5,192 nt of DNA from Sneathiella sp. (GTDB lineage Bacteria; Pseudomonadota; Alphaproteobacteria; Sneathiellales; Sneathiellaceae), in the NCBI GenBank assembly GCA_002732675.1, contig NVRR01000236.1, forward strand, positions 1 through 5,192, read 5' to 3'. The notes under the pieces were generated by a model. That model saw nothing but the letters and a program-made list of their open reading frames with translations. It was not told the origin of the DNA and ran no database searches. Positions 1-5,192 of this stretch are shown here, one piece after another (the first letter of the stretch is position 1; every line of letters starts with the position of its first letter). Position numbers and translations under genes: made by a program.

Positions 1-398
1 TCGTGGGCGCGCGTCGGCGCGTCGGGACAGATATGCGTGGTAATGATAACGTCGCCCGGCAATATGTCACCAAGGCGTCTCATTTTCGCAAGTTTTGCGG
101 CGGCCCCAAGAACGGCAAGCGCCCCGTCGCCGTCGGAGACGAAACCGATGCGTTCCGGTCGGGCGCCAATGCCGCCCAGCCGTCCGATAAGCCCGAATGT
201 TGGCGCATCGCCGCCCATTGTCCGGCCGTTGCTGCCAGGAATGGTAACGCGGATAAAATCCGTTGCACCTTTTTCCGATACCGCCCGTTTTGTTTCCACC
301 TCGGCATCGCCAGTCTTTTCCAGATAGTCGCGGATATGTGCAGCGCTGGCCTGCGGACTATCCAGAACTTCGAAAATGTCGATGATTTGCTTAAGCAT
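1..398 (-). CDS. DUF1177-family protein, C-terminal part cut by the window edge
   Basis: This frame is open from an ATG at 398-396 to the left edge, giving 132 codons plus two bases with no stop. It begins MLKQIIDIFEVLDSP. Later segments are TDFIRVTIPG (residues 47-55), GGDAPTFGLIGRLGGIGARP (62-81), the acidic stretch SDGDGA (88-93), and LPGDVIITTHICPDAPTRAH (113-132). I recognise this pattern as DUF1177, a bacterial family of unknown function that is often encoded beside AroM-family genes. Members are about 300 residues as I recall, so over half is missing. The conserved SDGDGA and THICPDAPT motifs, rich in Asp, His and Cys, could be metal-binding or catalytic; that is inference, and the fold faintly recalls M20/M28-type hydrolases. 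On the minus strand CAGGGA lies about 8 bases before the ATG. The gene follows the AroM-LuxR gene on the same strand after a 91-base gap containing a candidate operator. Family assignment is fairly firm; function is unknown. Confidence 0.85.
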   Translation of the reverse strand, partial: MLKQIIDIFEVLDSPQASAAHIRDYLEKTGDAEVETKRAVSEKGATDFIRVTIPGSNGRTMGGDAPTFGLIGRLGGIGARPERIGFVSDGDGALAVLGAAAKLAKMRRLGDILPGDVIITTHICPDAPTRAH

Positions 399-456
399 GT
401 ATGCGGTCCCTGTTCCTTAAGTAGGTCACCATATAGCCTCAGCCTTTTAGCGGTAT

Positions 457-474
457 ATCAGGGCTACTACGTAT
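457..474 (-). promoter_or_regulatory. Candidate operator (copy 1) with TACGTA core, upstream of the DUF1177 gene
   Basis: The plus strand reads ATCAGGGCTACTACGTAT. It matches the element at 1519-1536 at 15 of 18 bases, sharing GGGCT, a two-base variable spacer, and TACGTAT. Read toward the DUF1177 gene on the minus strand it is ATACGTAGTAGCCCTGAT. The ATACGTAG part resembles the GTA(C/A)GTAG core I recall for FixJ sites, and the neighbouring regulator carries a FixJ-like helix-turn-helix. The TACGTA centre lies about 72 bases before the DUF1177 start codon. A weak -10-like TATATG lies at 435-430 on the minus strand, which would put the element near -47. This would suit an activator site, but it is inference. 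Confidence 0.45.
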
Positions 475-489
475 GGGCACGCGGAATGT

Positions 490-1401
490 CTATAGCATCA
501 GGACTTGCCGGATCAGGCTGGAAACCGAGGAGGCATCAAGTTTCTTCATCACGCGACCGCGATGGATTTCAACCGTGCGGTGGCTGATATCCAGTTTGCG
601 GGCGATTTCCTTGTTGGAGAGTCCGTCGACGACATTCTTGGCCACCTCCAGCTCGCGCTGGGTGAGCTGCGGGTAGGCCTGTGCCATTCGAATGGCGAGT
701 TCCTTTTGGCCGCGCAGCCGGGTGTCCGCCATGCTATCGAGCTGCATTTGCAAGGTACCGGCGAGAATGCGCCGTGCCGTAACGACAGGTTTTCCGGTTT
801 GGGCGCTGACCCGGCGTGCCACCTGGCCTGAATAGGCCATGGAATGCATAACAATCAAATCACAATCCTTGAGGCCCTTGGCAATATCATTAATATTGCC
901 GCTGGGGCCGGGCATTGTATAATTCACCGACTGGCGAATGGCCGTGCCATGGGTTATCCGGTCATCATGGCCGTTCCAATCAATCGGGTGCAGGATACCC
1001 ACTCTACAATCCACCATGGACAAGGATTGCATCCATGTTTCGACTACCGTCTGGGCATGCAAAAGCGGTGTCTTGGTTTCGATGCCGCTATAGAGCCCTG
1101 TACTAATGAGAACAATGAAATCATAGTTTTCGTCATCAAGGCGGGCGCAGAGGGAAATCGTCCGTTGTTTGACAACGCTGGCCGGGACGATCCGATAATC
1201 ACCATTGCGAAAGCGGGTGTGGAAGCTGATCTGGTTGGGCTCCGTCGTCAGCAGCTCGGCATCAATATCCTCGACGTCATCAAGCGCGCCGAACTCATCC
1301 GCGATGATGGGAATGTTCAGTTTATTGACGAGATGCGGCGTGATGTCGGGGCGTGGGGATTGCCCAATTGTCACAAAAGCTATTCTCGGAATTTGCGCCA
1401 T
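490..1401 (-). CDS. AroM-domain one-component regulator with C-terminal LuxR/FixJ-type HTH
   Basis: This 303-residue protein appears to be a ligand-responsive transcription regulator with an unusual sensor. Residues 5-220 form an AroM-family domain: RIAFVTIGQSPRPDI (6-20), EFGALD (36-41), DFIVLISTG (94-102) and DLIVMHSMAY (181-190) align with the AroM protein encoded divergently next door. Residues 243-303 form a LuxR/GerE-type helix-turn-helix close to FixJ: LTQRELEV (246-253), GLSNKEIARKLDIS (260-273), RTVEIHRGRVMKKL (275-288). There is no receiver domain, so phosphorelay control is unlikely and a small molecule bound by the AroM domain is the probable signal (inference). Cysteines 105 and 192 of the stand-alone AroM protein are Ser100 and Ser187 here. 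The start gives a normal AroM N-terminus, but the Shine-Dalgarno is weak (GGGGG about 12 bases upstream). The stop is TAG. It probably controls the divergent transporter operon, the DUF1177 gene, or both. Domain calls are firm; targets are inferred. Confidence 0.92.
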   Translation of the reverse strand: MAQIPRIAFVTIGQSPRPDITPHLVNKLNIPIIADEFGALDDVEDIDAELLTTEPNQISFHTRFRNGDYRIVPASVVKQRTISLCARLDDENYDFIVLISTGLYSGIETKTPLLHAQTVVETWMQSLSMVDCRVGILHPIDWNGHDDRITHGTAIRQSVNYTMPGPSGNINDIAKGLKDCDLIVMHSMAYSGQVARRVSAQTGKPVVTARRILAGTLQMQLDSMADTRLRGQKELAIRMAQAYPQLTQRELEVAKNVVDGLSNKEIARKLDISHRTVEIHRGRVMKKLDASSVSSLIRQVLML

Positions 1402-1518
1402 ATAACCAGATATCCCCCGGCTTTCCGCTGGTCTAAAAGACTGCCTGCCCGTATTTTTTCAATGTTCTCCTGCGCATAAACATAGACTTTGAGGCTTCAG
1501 AACACCATGAAAAGATTA

Positions 1519-1536
1519 ATAAGGGCTCATACGTAT
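1519..1536 (+). promoter_or_regulatory. Candidate operator (copy 2) with TACGTA core, in the divergent region
   Basis: The plus strand reads ATAAGGGCTCATACGTAT, matching copy 1 (457-474) at 15 of 18 bases. Its last eight bases, ATACGTAT (1529-1536), form a perfect palindrome. It lies about 75 bases before the preferred AroM start at 1608 and about 120 bases before the regulator start at 1401, so it could serve the transporter operon, autoregulation, or both. The TACGTA core fits the FixJ-like helix-turn-helix of the adjacent regulator. I found no similar copy before the binding-protein gene or the permease gene. Confidence 0.45.
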
Positions 1537-1545
1537 TTCATGAAA
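1536..1545. repeat. Perfect 10-base palindrome TTTCATGAAA beside the TACGTA element
   Basis: TTTCATGAAA equals its own reverse complement and shares one base with the ATACGTAT palindrome at 1529-1536; the two centres are 8 bases apart. It could be a half of a larger regulator site or a site for a second factor. It is absent from the copy 1 region, so it is not part of the shared element. Short AT-rich palindromes also arise by chance. Confidence 0.3.
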
Positions 1546-1607
1546 CGGCAACAACCCGCACACTCCGAAACATAAAGGGAATGAAATTAGGGACGGCGGA
1601 AAACCAA

Positions 1608-2306
1608 ATGGATGAAGCAGTCAAACTTCGAAATAAAAGATTCGCACTTGTCACAATCGGCCAGTCGCCGCGACCGGATATTGCACCCGACCTGATCGCC
1701 GCTTTTGATGCCTCCTGCCATTTTACAGAATTCGGCGCCCTGGATGGGTTGGAGCCTGACGAGATCCGGCAGCTGACGGCGAAAGAGGGTGAGCGCCGCC
1801 TTGTTAGTCGTTTGGTTGACGGCACTGAAGTGGTCTGCTCGGAAGAAGCGATCGAGCGGCGCTTGAAAGATCTTTTCGCGGCAATACCGGCGAAAGACTT
1901 CGACGCTATCTTGTTGATGTGCTCGGGCAAGCTGGAGAATATTGAGCATGAGTTGCCGGTTTACTGCCCCTTCGATGCCCTCACGGTGGAGATACAGGCA
2001 CGTACGGATCGGGGCCAGAAAATAGGCATGATCTCACCAGATAAAGGGCAGATCAGCAAGATGCAGGAGCTTTTCGAGGGCGCAAAATCGGCCTCCTTTG
2101 CCTCAGCATCGCCTTATGGTGCGGACGAGTTTGTGGAGGCGGGTGCAGCGCTGCAGGGCACTGATTTTATCATCATGAATTGTATGGGTTATGACGCCAC
2201 CATGGCCGAAAAAGTCGAGGAAGCTGCCGGGGTGGCGACTACGACCGTCCGGGATATTTTTATGAAACATGCCGTGACGGGCCTGTCGTTACAAATGAGC
2301 ACGTAA
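1608..2306 (+). CDS. AroM-family protein, stand-alone
   Basis: From ATG 1608 this is 232 residues, close to the roughly 225 of E. coli AroM, a protein of unknown function named for its position near aroL. Family marks are FALVTIGQSPRPDI near the N-terminus, EFGALDGLEPDEI, FDAILLMCSG and TDFIIMNCMGY. Cys105 and Cys192 each follow a hydrophobic strand, as the paired catalytic cysteines do in Asp/Glu racemase-type folds, so racemase- or isomerase-like chemistry is possible but unproven. It is cytoplasmic: no signal peptide or membrane segment is visible. An in-frame ATG at 1581 would add nine residues, but its AAGGGA abuts the codon with no spacing, whereas 1608 has GGA seven bases upstream; I prefer 1608 weakly. 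It leads the transporter operon, 63 bases before the binding-protein gene, and is a paralogue of the sensor half of the divergent regulator. Family is firm; function and exact start are not. Confidence 0.9.
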   Translation: MDEAVKLRNKRFALVTIGQSPRPDIAPDLIAAFDASCHFTEFGALDGLEPDEIRQLTAKEGERRLVSRLVDGTEVVCSEEAIERRLKDLFAAIPAKDFDAILLMCSGKLENIEHELPVYCPFDALTVEIQARTDRGQKIGMISPDKGQISKMQELFEGAKSASFASASPYGADEFVEAGAALQGTDFIIMNCMGYDATMAEKVEEAAGVATTTVRDIFMKHAVTGLSLQMST

Positions 2307-2369
2307 GACGCTCCTAAAATAAATAACAAGAACAATTCGCTAAATGTATTAAACAGAGAGGAAGAAAAT

Positions 2370-3971
2370 ATGAAATATTTAACACGACGACGTTTTGGCA
2401 AGCTGGTTCAGGCCTGCGCCATCGCTGGAGTGGCGATGGCCGGTCTAGCGGCGGCGCCCGCAACGGCGTTTGAGCGAACTGACGACGGAAAAATTCTGGT
2501 CATTGCGGGCCGCCAGCCGGTATCGACACTGGATCCCAGCGTCAAATACAATGCCTCTATCCGGACAATGCAGCAGGCAATGTATGATGCGCTTGTCAAA
2601 TATGAAGGAACCCCCGCGGTAACGCAGCCCTGGCTCGCAAAGAGCTGGGAATCAAGTGCCGACGGCAAAACCTGGACGTTCAAGCTTGTGGATAATGCTA
2701 AATTCCACAGCGGCAATCCTGTTAATGCCGAAGCTATCAAATATTCCTTTACCCGGACTTTGGAACTCAACAAAGGCCCATCCTGGATGCTGTCCGACTT
2801 CCTTAAACCGGAAGGGATTGTCGTTCTGGATGACTTGACCGTACAGTTTAATCTGGAAAAGCCTTATGCGGCCTTTTTGTCCTTCTTGCCTTGGTGGTAC
2901 ATTATGGACCCTGCCGTCGTAAACGAGCATGTGGTGGATGATGACTACGGCCAGAAGTGGTTGACAGAAAATGAAGCCGGCAGCGGACCATATTCCTTGA
3001 AGCGATTTGATCAGGGTACGCTGTATGAGCTTGCGCGGGTAAAAGACTACTGGAAAGGTGATGGCGGCTCTAATATTGCCGGTATTATCTATAAACTAGT
3101 CCGCGAAACGTCGGCACAACGTGCGGCCCTGATGCGCGGCGAAGCAGATATTGTTCTGGATCTGTCCCCAGACGAATTTGACCAAGTTGCGAAGGTCAAA
3201 GGCATTAAAACATCTACGGAGCCTGCGTTGACGGCTTTTGGATTGAAGTTCAATACCCAAGGTAAGTACATGTCAGACAAAAACCTGCGCAAAGCTGTTG
3301 CGAGGGCGTTTGACTATGACGCGCTGATTGCCATTTTCAATGGCAAAGCGGTTTTGCAGACAAGCCCATTTACCGATGATATCAAAGGAAAAATCGACGT
3401 TCCCGGTATTGCGCGTTATGACCTGGCGATGGCTAAAGAGTATCTGTCGAAATCTCAGTGGCCAGATGGCGGGATTGAGCTTGAATATGTTTATGTTCAG
3501 GGGCTGGAAATTGAACGCCTGATGGGTTTGGTTTTGATCGACAACCTTAAAAAGCTGAATATCAGCCTGAAAATGGTGCCGCTAACCTGGCCTAATCTTG
3601 TCGCGCGTTCTTCAAAGCCCGACACGGCTGCGGATATGACCGCGATTTTTGCGACACCTGTGTCGACAGATCCAGATGCCGTTGCGTACCAGTATCACCC
3701 TAAATCCCAGGGTAAATATTATGGTGCGCATTTTTACGACAACCCAAAAGTCACGGCATTGATCGAGAAAGCACGGTATACGCCGAACTGGGAAGATCGG
3801 GCGCCTATGTATGCTGAAATCCAGAAGATCATTGTCGAAGATCAGCCGGAAATCTTCGGTATGATGCGCAAAAGGCTTGTGGCTTACCGCGACTATGTCA
3901 CCGGCTTCTCCTACACCCCCGTGCGGATGACGACGGAAGTCGATCTGTATGGACTGGGTATTGGAAATTAA
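2370..3971 (+). CDS. Family 5 (peptide/opine-type) ABC transporter substrate-binding protein with Tat-like signal
   Basis: This 533-residue periplasmic protein would capture the ligand and deliver it to the permeases encoded downstream; the length is normal for DppA/OppA-like proteins. Residues 1-33 form a signal peptide: TRRRFGK (5-11) matches the twin-arginine pattern, a hydrophobic stretch follows, and A31-T32-A33 gives a likely cleavage site before F34. Family 5 marks are QPWLAKSWESSADGKTWTFK (86-105), FHSGNPVNAEAIKYSF (112-127), GSGPYSLKRFDQGTLYELAR (204-223), DYWKG (226-230) and LRKAVARAFDYDAL (306-319). FHSG replaces the commoner FHDG. STDPDAVAYQYH (432-443) lies where family members carry ligand-contacting residues. 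The Shine-Dalgarno GAGAGG sits about 8 bases before the ATG. The 63-base AT-rich gap after the AroM gene shows no terminator, so co-transcription is likely. A peptide, opine, nickel or other ligand cannot be distinguished by eye. Confidence 0.93.
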   Translation: MKYLTRRRFGKLVQACAIAGVAMAGLAAAPATAFERTDDGKILVIAGRQPVSTLDPSVKYNASIRTMQQAMYDALVKYEGTPAVTQPWLAKSWESSADGKTWTFKLVDNAKFHSGNPVNAEAIKYSFTRTLELNKGPSWMLSDFLKPEGIVVLDDLTVQFNLEKPYAAFLSFLPWWYIMDPAVVNEHVVDDDYGQKWLTENEAGSGPYSLKRFDQGTLYELARVKDYWKGDGGSNIAGIIYKLVRETSAQRAALMRGEADIVLDLSPDEFDQVAKVKGIKTSTEPALTAFGLKFNTQGKYMSDKNLRKAVARAFDYDALIAIFNGKAVLQTSPFTDDIKGKIDVPGIARYDLAMAKEYLSKSQWPDGGIELEYVYVQGLEIERLMGLVLIDNLKKLNISLKMVPLTWPNLVARSSKPDTAADMTAIFATPVSTDPDAVAYQYHPKSQGKYYGAHFYDNPKVTALIEKARYTPNWEDRAPMYAEIQKIIVEDQPEIFGMMRKRLVAYRDYVTGFSYTPVRMTTEVDLYGLGIGN

Positions 3972-3983
3972 CCTCCCTGCCTA

Positions 3984-4023
3984 CCCTGCCGGGTCTATGA
4001 TGGAACCGGCAGGGATTTTCTTA
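3984..4023 (+). terminator. Intra-operon stem-loop after the binding-protein gene
   Basis: CCCTGCCGG (3984-3992) pairs perfectly with CCGGCAGGG (4006-4014) around a 13-base loop and is followed by ATTTTCTTA. The stem is GC-rich, but the T tract is interrupted, so this is at best a leaky terminator. It begins 13 bases after the binding-protein stop codon and ends about 26 bases before the permease start. Such stem-loops commonly protect the upstream message or reduce read-through, giving more binding protein than membrane subunits. That role here is inference. Confidence 0.6.
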
Positions 4024-4039
4024 TAGAGGGGAAGACAAT

Positions 4040-5050
4040 ATGCTTAAGATGATCGTTAAGCGTAGTATCATGATGCTTGGCATGCTTTTAGGGCTGCTGG
4101 TGATCACATTCACCATTTCCCATATTGCGCCTGGCGATCCGGTAGCTCTTGCGGCGGGGCCTGATGCAACCCAGGAAATGATAGATCAGCTCCGGCAGGA
4201 ATATGGCTTTGACAGGCCATTGTACCAACAGTTTTTTGCCTATGTCGGCAATATTATTCAAGGCGATCTGGGCAGGTCGATCTATACGACCCGTGAGGTG
4301 GCACAGGATCTTTTCAAATATTTCCCGGCGACGCTGGAGTTGGTGATCTATTCCATTCTCTTTGCGATTTTGGTTGCCATACCGCTCGGCGTGATCTCCG
4401 CTGTCAATCAGAATAACTGGATCGACAATGCCATTCGTATCTTAAGCTCTTCCGGTGTCGGTCTGCCGATGTTCTGGCTGGCCCTGATGTTGCAACTCTA
4501 TTTCGCTCTGGAACTTGGCTGGTTCCCTTTGGGTGGCCGGTTGGGCCTGATGACCGACCCGCCGACATTTATAACCGGCATGTACACGATCGACGCATTG
4601 CTCACGGGGCGGATCGATGTCTTTTTTGAGGCACTGCATTATATGGTGCTGCCTGCATTGGCCCTCAGTTTTCCAGCGATCGCATCGATTATTCGCGTCA
4701 ATCGCGCCGAAATGCTGGAAACCCTGGGTCTTGATTATATTACAAACGCCAAGGCGCAAGGCATCTCCCGCTTTCGGATGATCGGGCTTTATGCGCTGAA
4801 GAATGCGATGCTGCCGACCTTGGCCATTATCGGCCTGCGGTTTGGCTGGATGCTGGGCGGAACGGTATTGATCGAATCTGTTTTTGACTGGCCCGGCGTT
4901 GGCCTCTATGCCCTACAAGCTGTCACGGCGTCTGATTTCGAACCGGTTATGGCGGTCACCCTGCTTTTGGGGGCCTGGTTCATGCTGACCAATTTCCTGA
5001 TTGATATCATCTATGGCGTCCTTGATCCTCGCGTTCGAAAATTAGCGTAA
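4040..5050 (+). CDS. DppB/OppB-like ABC transporter inner-membrane permease
   Basis: This complete 336-residue protein is one of the two membrane subunits of the importer, of usual length for DppB. Segments likely to span the membrane are about 10-29, 99-121, 133-157, 200-219, 256-279 and 302-327. Family marks are HIAPGDP (28-34), YGFDRPLYQQFFAY (55-68), GDLGRSI (75-81) and the C-terminal LDPRVRK (328-334). The cytoplasmic EAA loop that contacts the ATPase subunits runs from about Glu224 through AKAQG (237-241) to NAMLP. GAGGGG lies about 8 bases before the ATG. The gene follows the binding-protein gene after a stem-loop and precedes the second permease by only 14 bases, so the two permeases are surely co-expressed. 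The ATPase genes are not seen and presumably lie beyond the right edge. The substrate cannot be read from this subunit. Confidence 0.95.
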   Translation: MLKMIVKRSIMMLGMLLGLLVITFTISHIAPGDPVALAAGPDATQEMIDQLRQEYGFDRPLYQQFFAYVGNIIQGDLGRSIYTTREVAQDLFKYFPATLELVIYSILFAILVAIPLGVISAVNQNNWIDNAIRILSSSGVGLPMFWLALMLQLYFALELGWFPLGGRLGLMTDPPTFITGMYTIDALLTGRIDVFFEALHYMVLPALALSFPAIASIIRVNRAEMLETLGLDYITNAKAQGISRFRMIGLYALKNAMLPTLAIIGLRFGWMLGGTVLIESVFDWPGVGLYALQAVTASDFEPVMAVTLLLGAWFMLTNFLIDIIYGVLDPRVRKLA

Positions 5051-5064
5051 GGCGGAGCAGAAAC

Positions 5065-5192
5065 ATGACAGATAATACGGCCGCGCCCACCTTCCGCGAG
5101 AGGCATGCGAGTACAATTCGGACCTGGCGGCTTTACGCCAAAACCTTCCGCAATAATGGTGCGGCCATGGTCGGTCTCATCATCATTTCTTT
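5065..5192 (+). CDS. DppC/OppC-like ABC transporter permease, N-terminal fragment cut by the window edge
   Basis: An ATG at 5065 opens a frame of 42 codons plus two bases with no stop before the right edge. It starts MTDNTAAPTFRERH, continues with TWRLYAKTFRNNGAAMVGL, and enters a hydrophobic run (IIIS), presumably the first membrane segment. This is the usual N-terminus of DppC-type subunits: a short polar cytoplasmic tail, then a basic residue and Asn-rich stretch before the first helix. GGAG at 5054-5057 sits 7 bases before the ATG, and the gene starts 14 bases after the DppB-like stop, the typical B-C order of these operons. Position and sequence together make the call strong although about 85% of the protein is outside the window. 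Confidence 0.88.
   Translation, partial: MTDNTAAPTFRERHASTIRTWRLYAKTFRNNGAAMVGLIIIS

Larger units (their letters stand above)
1402..1607. promoter_or_regulatory. Divergent control region between the AroM-LuxR and AroM genes
   Basis: This gap of about 180-206 bases, depending on the AroM start, must hold promoters for both divergent transcripts. Its central part (about 1475-1550) is AT-rich and holds the TACGTA element and an adjoining palindrome, listed separately. Toward the regulator gene, a -35-like TTGAAA lies at 1462-1457 on the minus strand, followed after 17-18 bases only by a poor -10 (CTTTTA, 1439-1434). Toward the AroM gene, a weak -10-like CATAAA lies at 1571-1576, about 40 bases after the TACGTA centre, with no good -35, as often seen at activator-dependent promoters. 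CATGAAA occurs twice, at 1506-1512 and 1539-1545, spaced 33 bases or about three helical turns. The promoter assignments are tentative. Confidence 0.5.

Noticed and set aside
431..465. Possible terminator between the regulator and DUF1177 genes (TAGCC pairing with GGCTA)
   Set aside because: Only five base pairs around a loop of over 20 bases, with no T tract on the minus strand, so it does not look like a terminator.
3..587. Long plus-strand open frame (194 codons)
   Set aside because: It runs antisense across the DUF1177 gene, the gap and the end of the regulator gene, shows no recognisable domain, and has a composition typical of shadow frames.
490..1401. Reading the regulator as a two-component response regulator because of its FixJ-like C-terminus
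   Set aside because: The N-terminal part aligns with AroM, not with a receiver domain; there is no phospho-acceptor Asp pocket pattern and no histidine kinase gene in the window.
844..1479. Plus-strand open frame (211 codons) within the regulator gene
   Set aside because: It lies antisense to the clearly conserved AroM-LuxR coding sequence and runs into its upstream region; no family features are visible.
1581..1607. ATG at 1581 as the start of the AroM gene
   Set aside because: Its AAGGGA directly abuts the start codon, leaving no spacing, and a plausible -10 lies at 1571-1576; ATG 1608 is preferred, though only weakly.
2370..2420. Possible lipoprotein signal at Cys16 of the binding protein
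   Set aside because: The residues before it are V-Q-A; Gln at the -2 position does not fit a lipobox, and a standard A-x-A cleavage site lies further on at residue 33.

Overview
The window looks like a piece of an alphaproteobacterial chromosome. The basis is moderate-to-high GC content, a regulator whose C-terminal helix-turn-helix resembles rhizobial FixJ, and Dpp/Opp-type transporter genes with proteobacterial Shine-Dalgarno sites. The species cannot be named from this sequence. There are six genes, two of them cut by the window edges, and no RNA genes, mobile elements or CRISPR arrays that I can see.

Layout: two genes run leftward on the minus strand. The first is a DUF1177-family protein, cut at the left edge (398 down to 1). 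Upstream of it is a 303-residue protein that joins a whole AroM-family domain to a LuxR/FixJ-type DNA-binding domain (1401 down to 490). A divergent control region follows (about 1402-1607). Four genes then run rightward: a second, stand-alone AroM-family protein (stop at 2306), a family 5 (peptide-type) substrate-binding protein with a Tat-like signal peptide (2370-3971), a DppB-like permease (4040-5050), and the start of a DppC-like permease (5065 to the right edge). A stem-loop sits between the binding-protein and permease genes.

How the parts may fit together (inference): the right-hand genes are an ABC importer for a small peptide-like or opine-like molecule. The stand-alone AroM protein and the DUF1177 protein would act on the imported compound or a derivative. 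The AroM-LuxR fusion is a one-component regulator whose sensor is a copy of the AroM protein encoded next door. Both cysteines at putative active-site positions of the stand-alone protein are serines in the regulator, as expected if an enzyme-like fold became a ligand sensor. An 18-base element with a TACGTA core, similar to FixJ sites as I remember them, occurs in both non-coding gaps beside the regulator gene (457-474 and 1519-1536; 15 of 18 bases identical). It is the best candidate for the operator. Neither AroM nor DUF1177 has a function I can assign with certainty, so this looks like an undercharacterised sense-import-process module.
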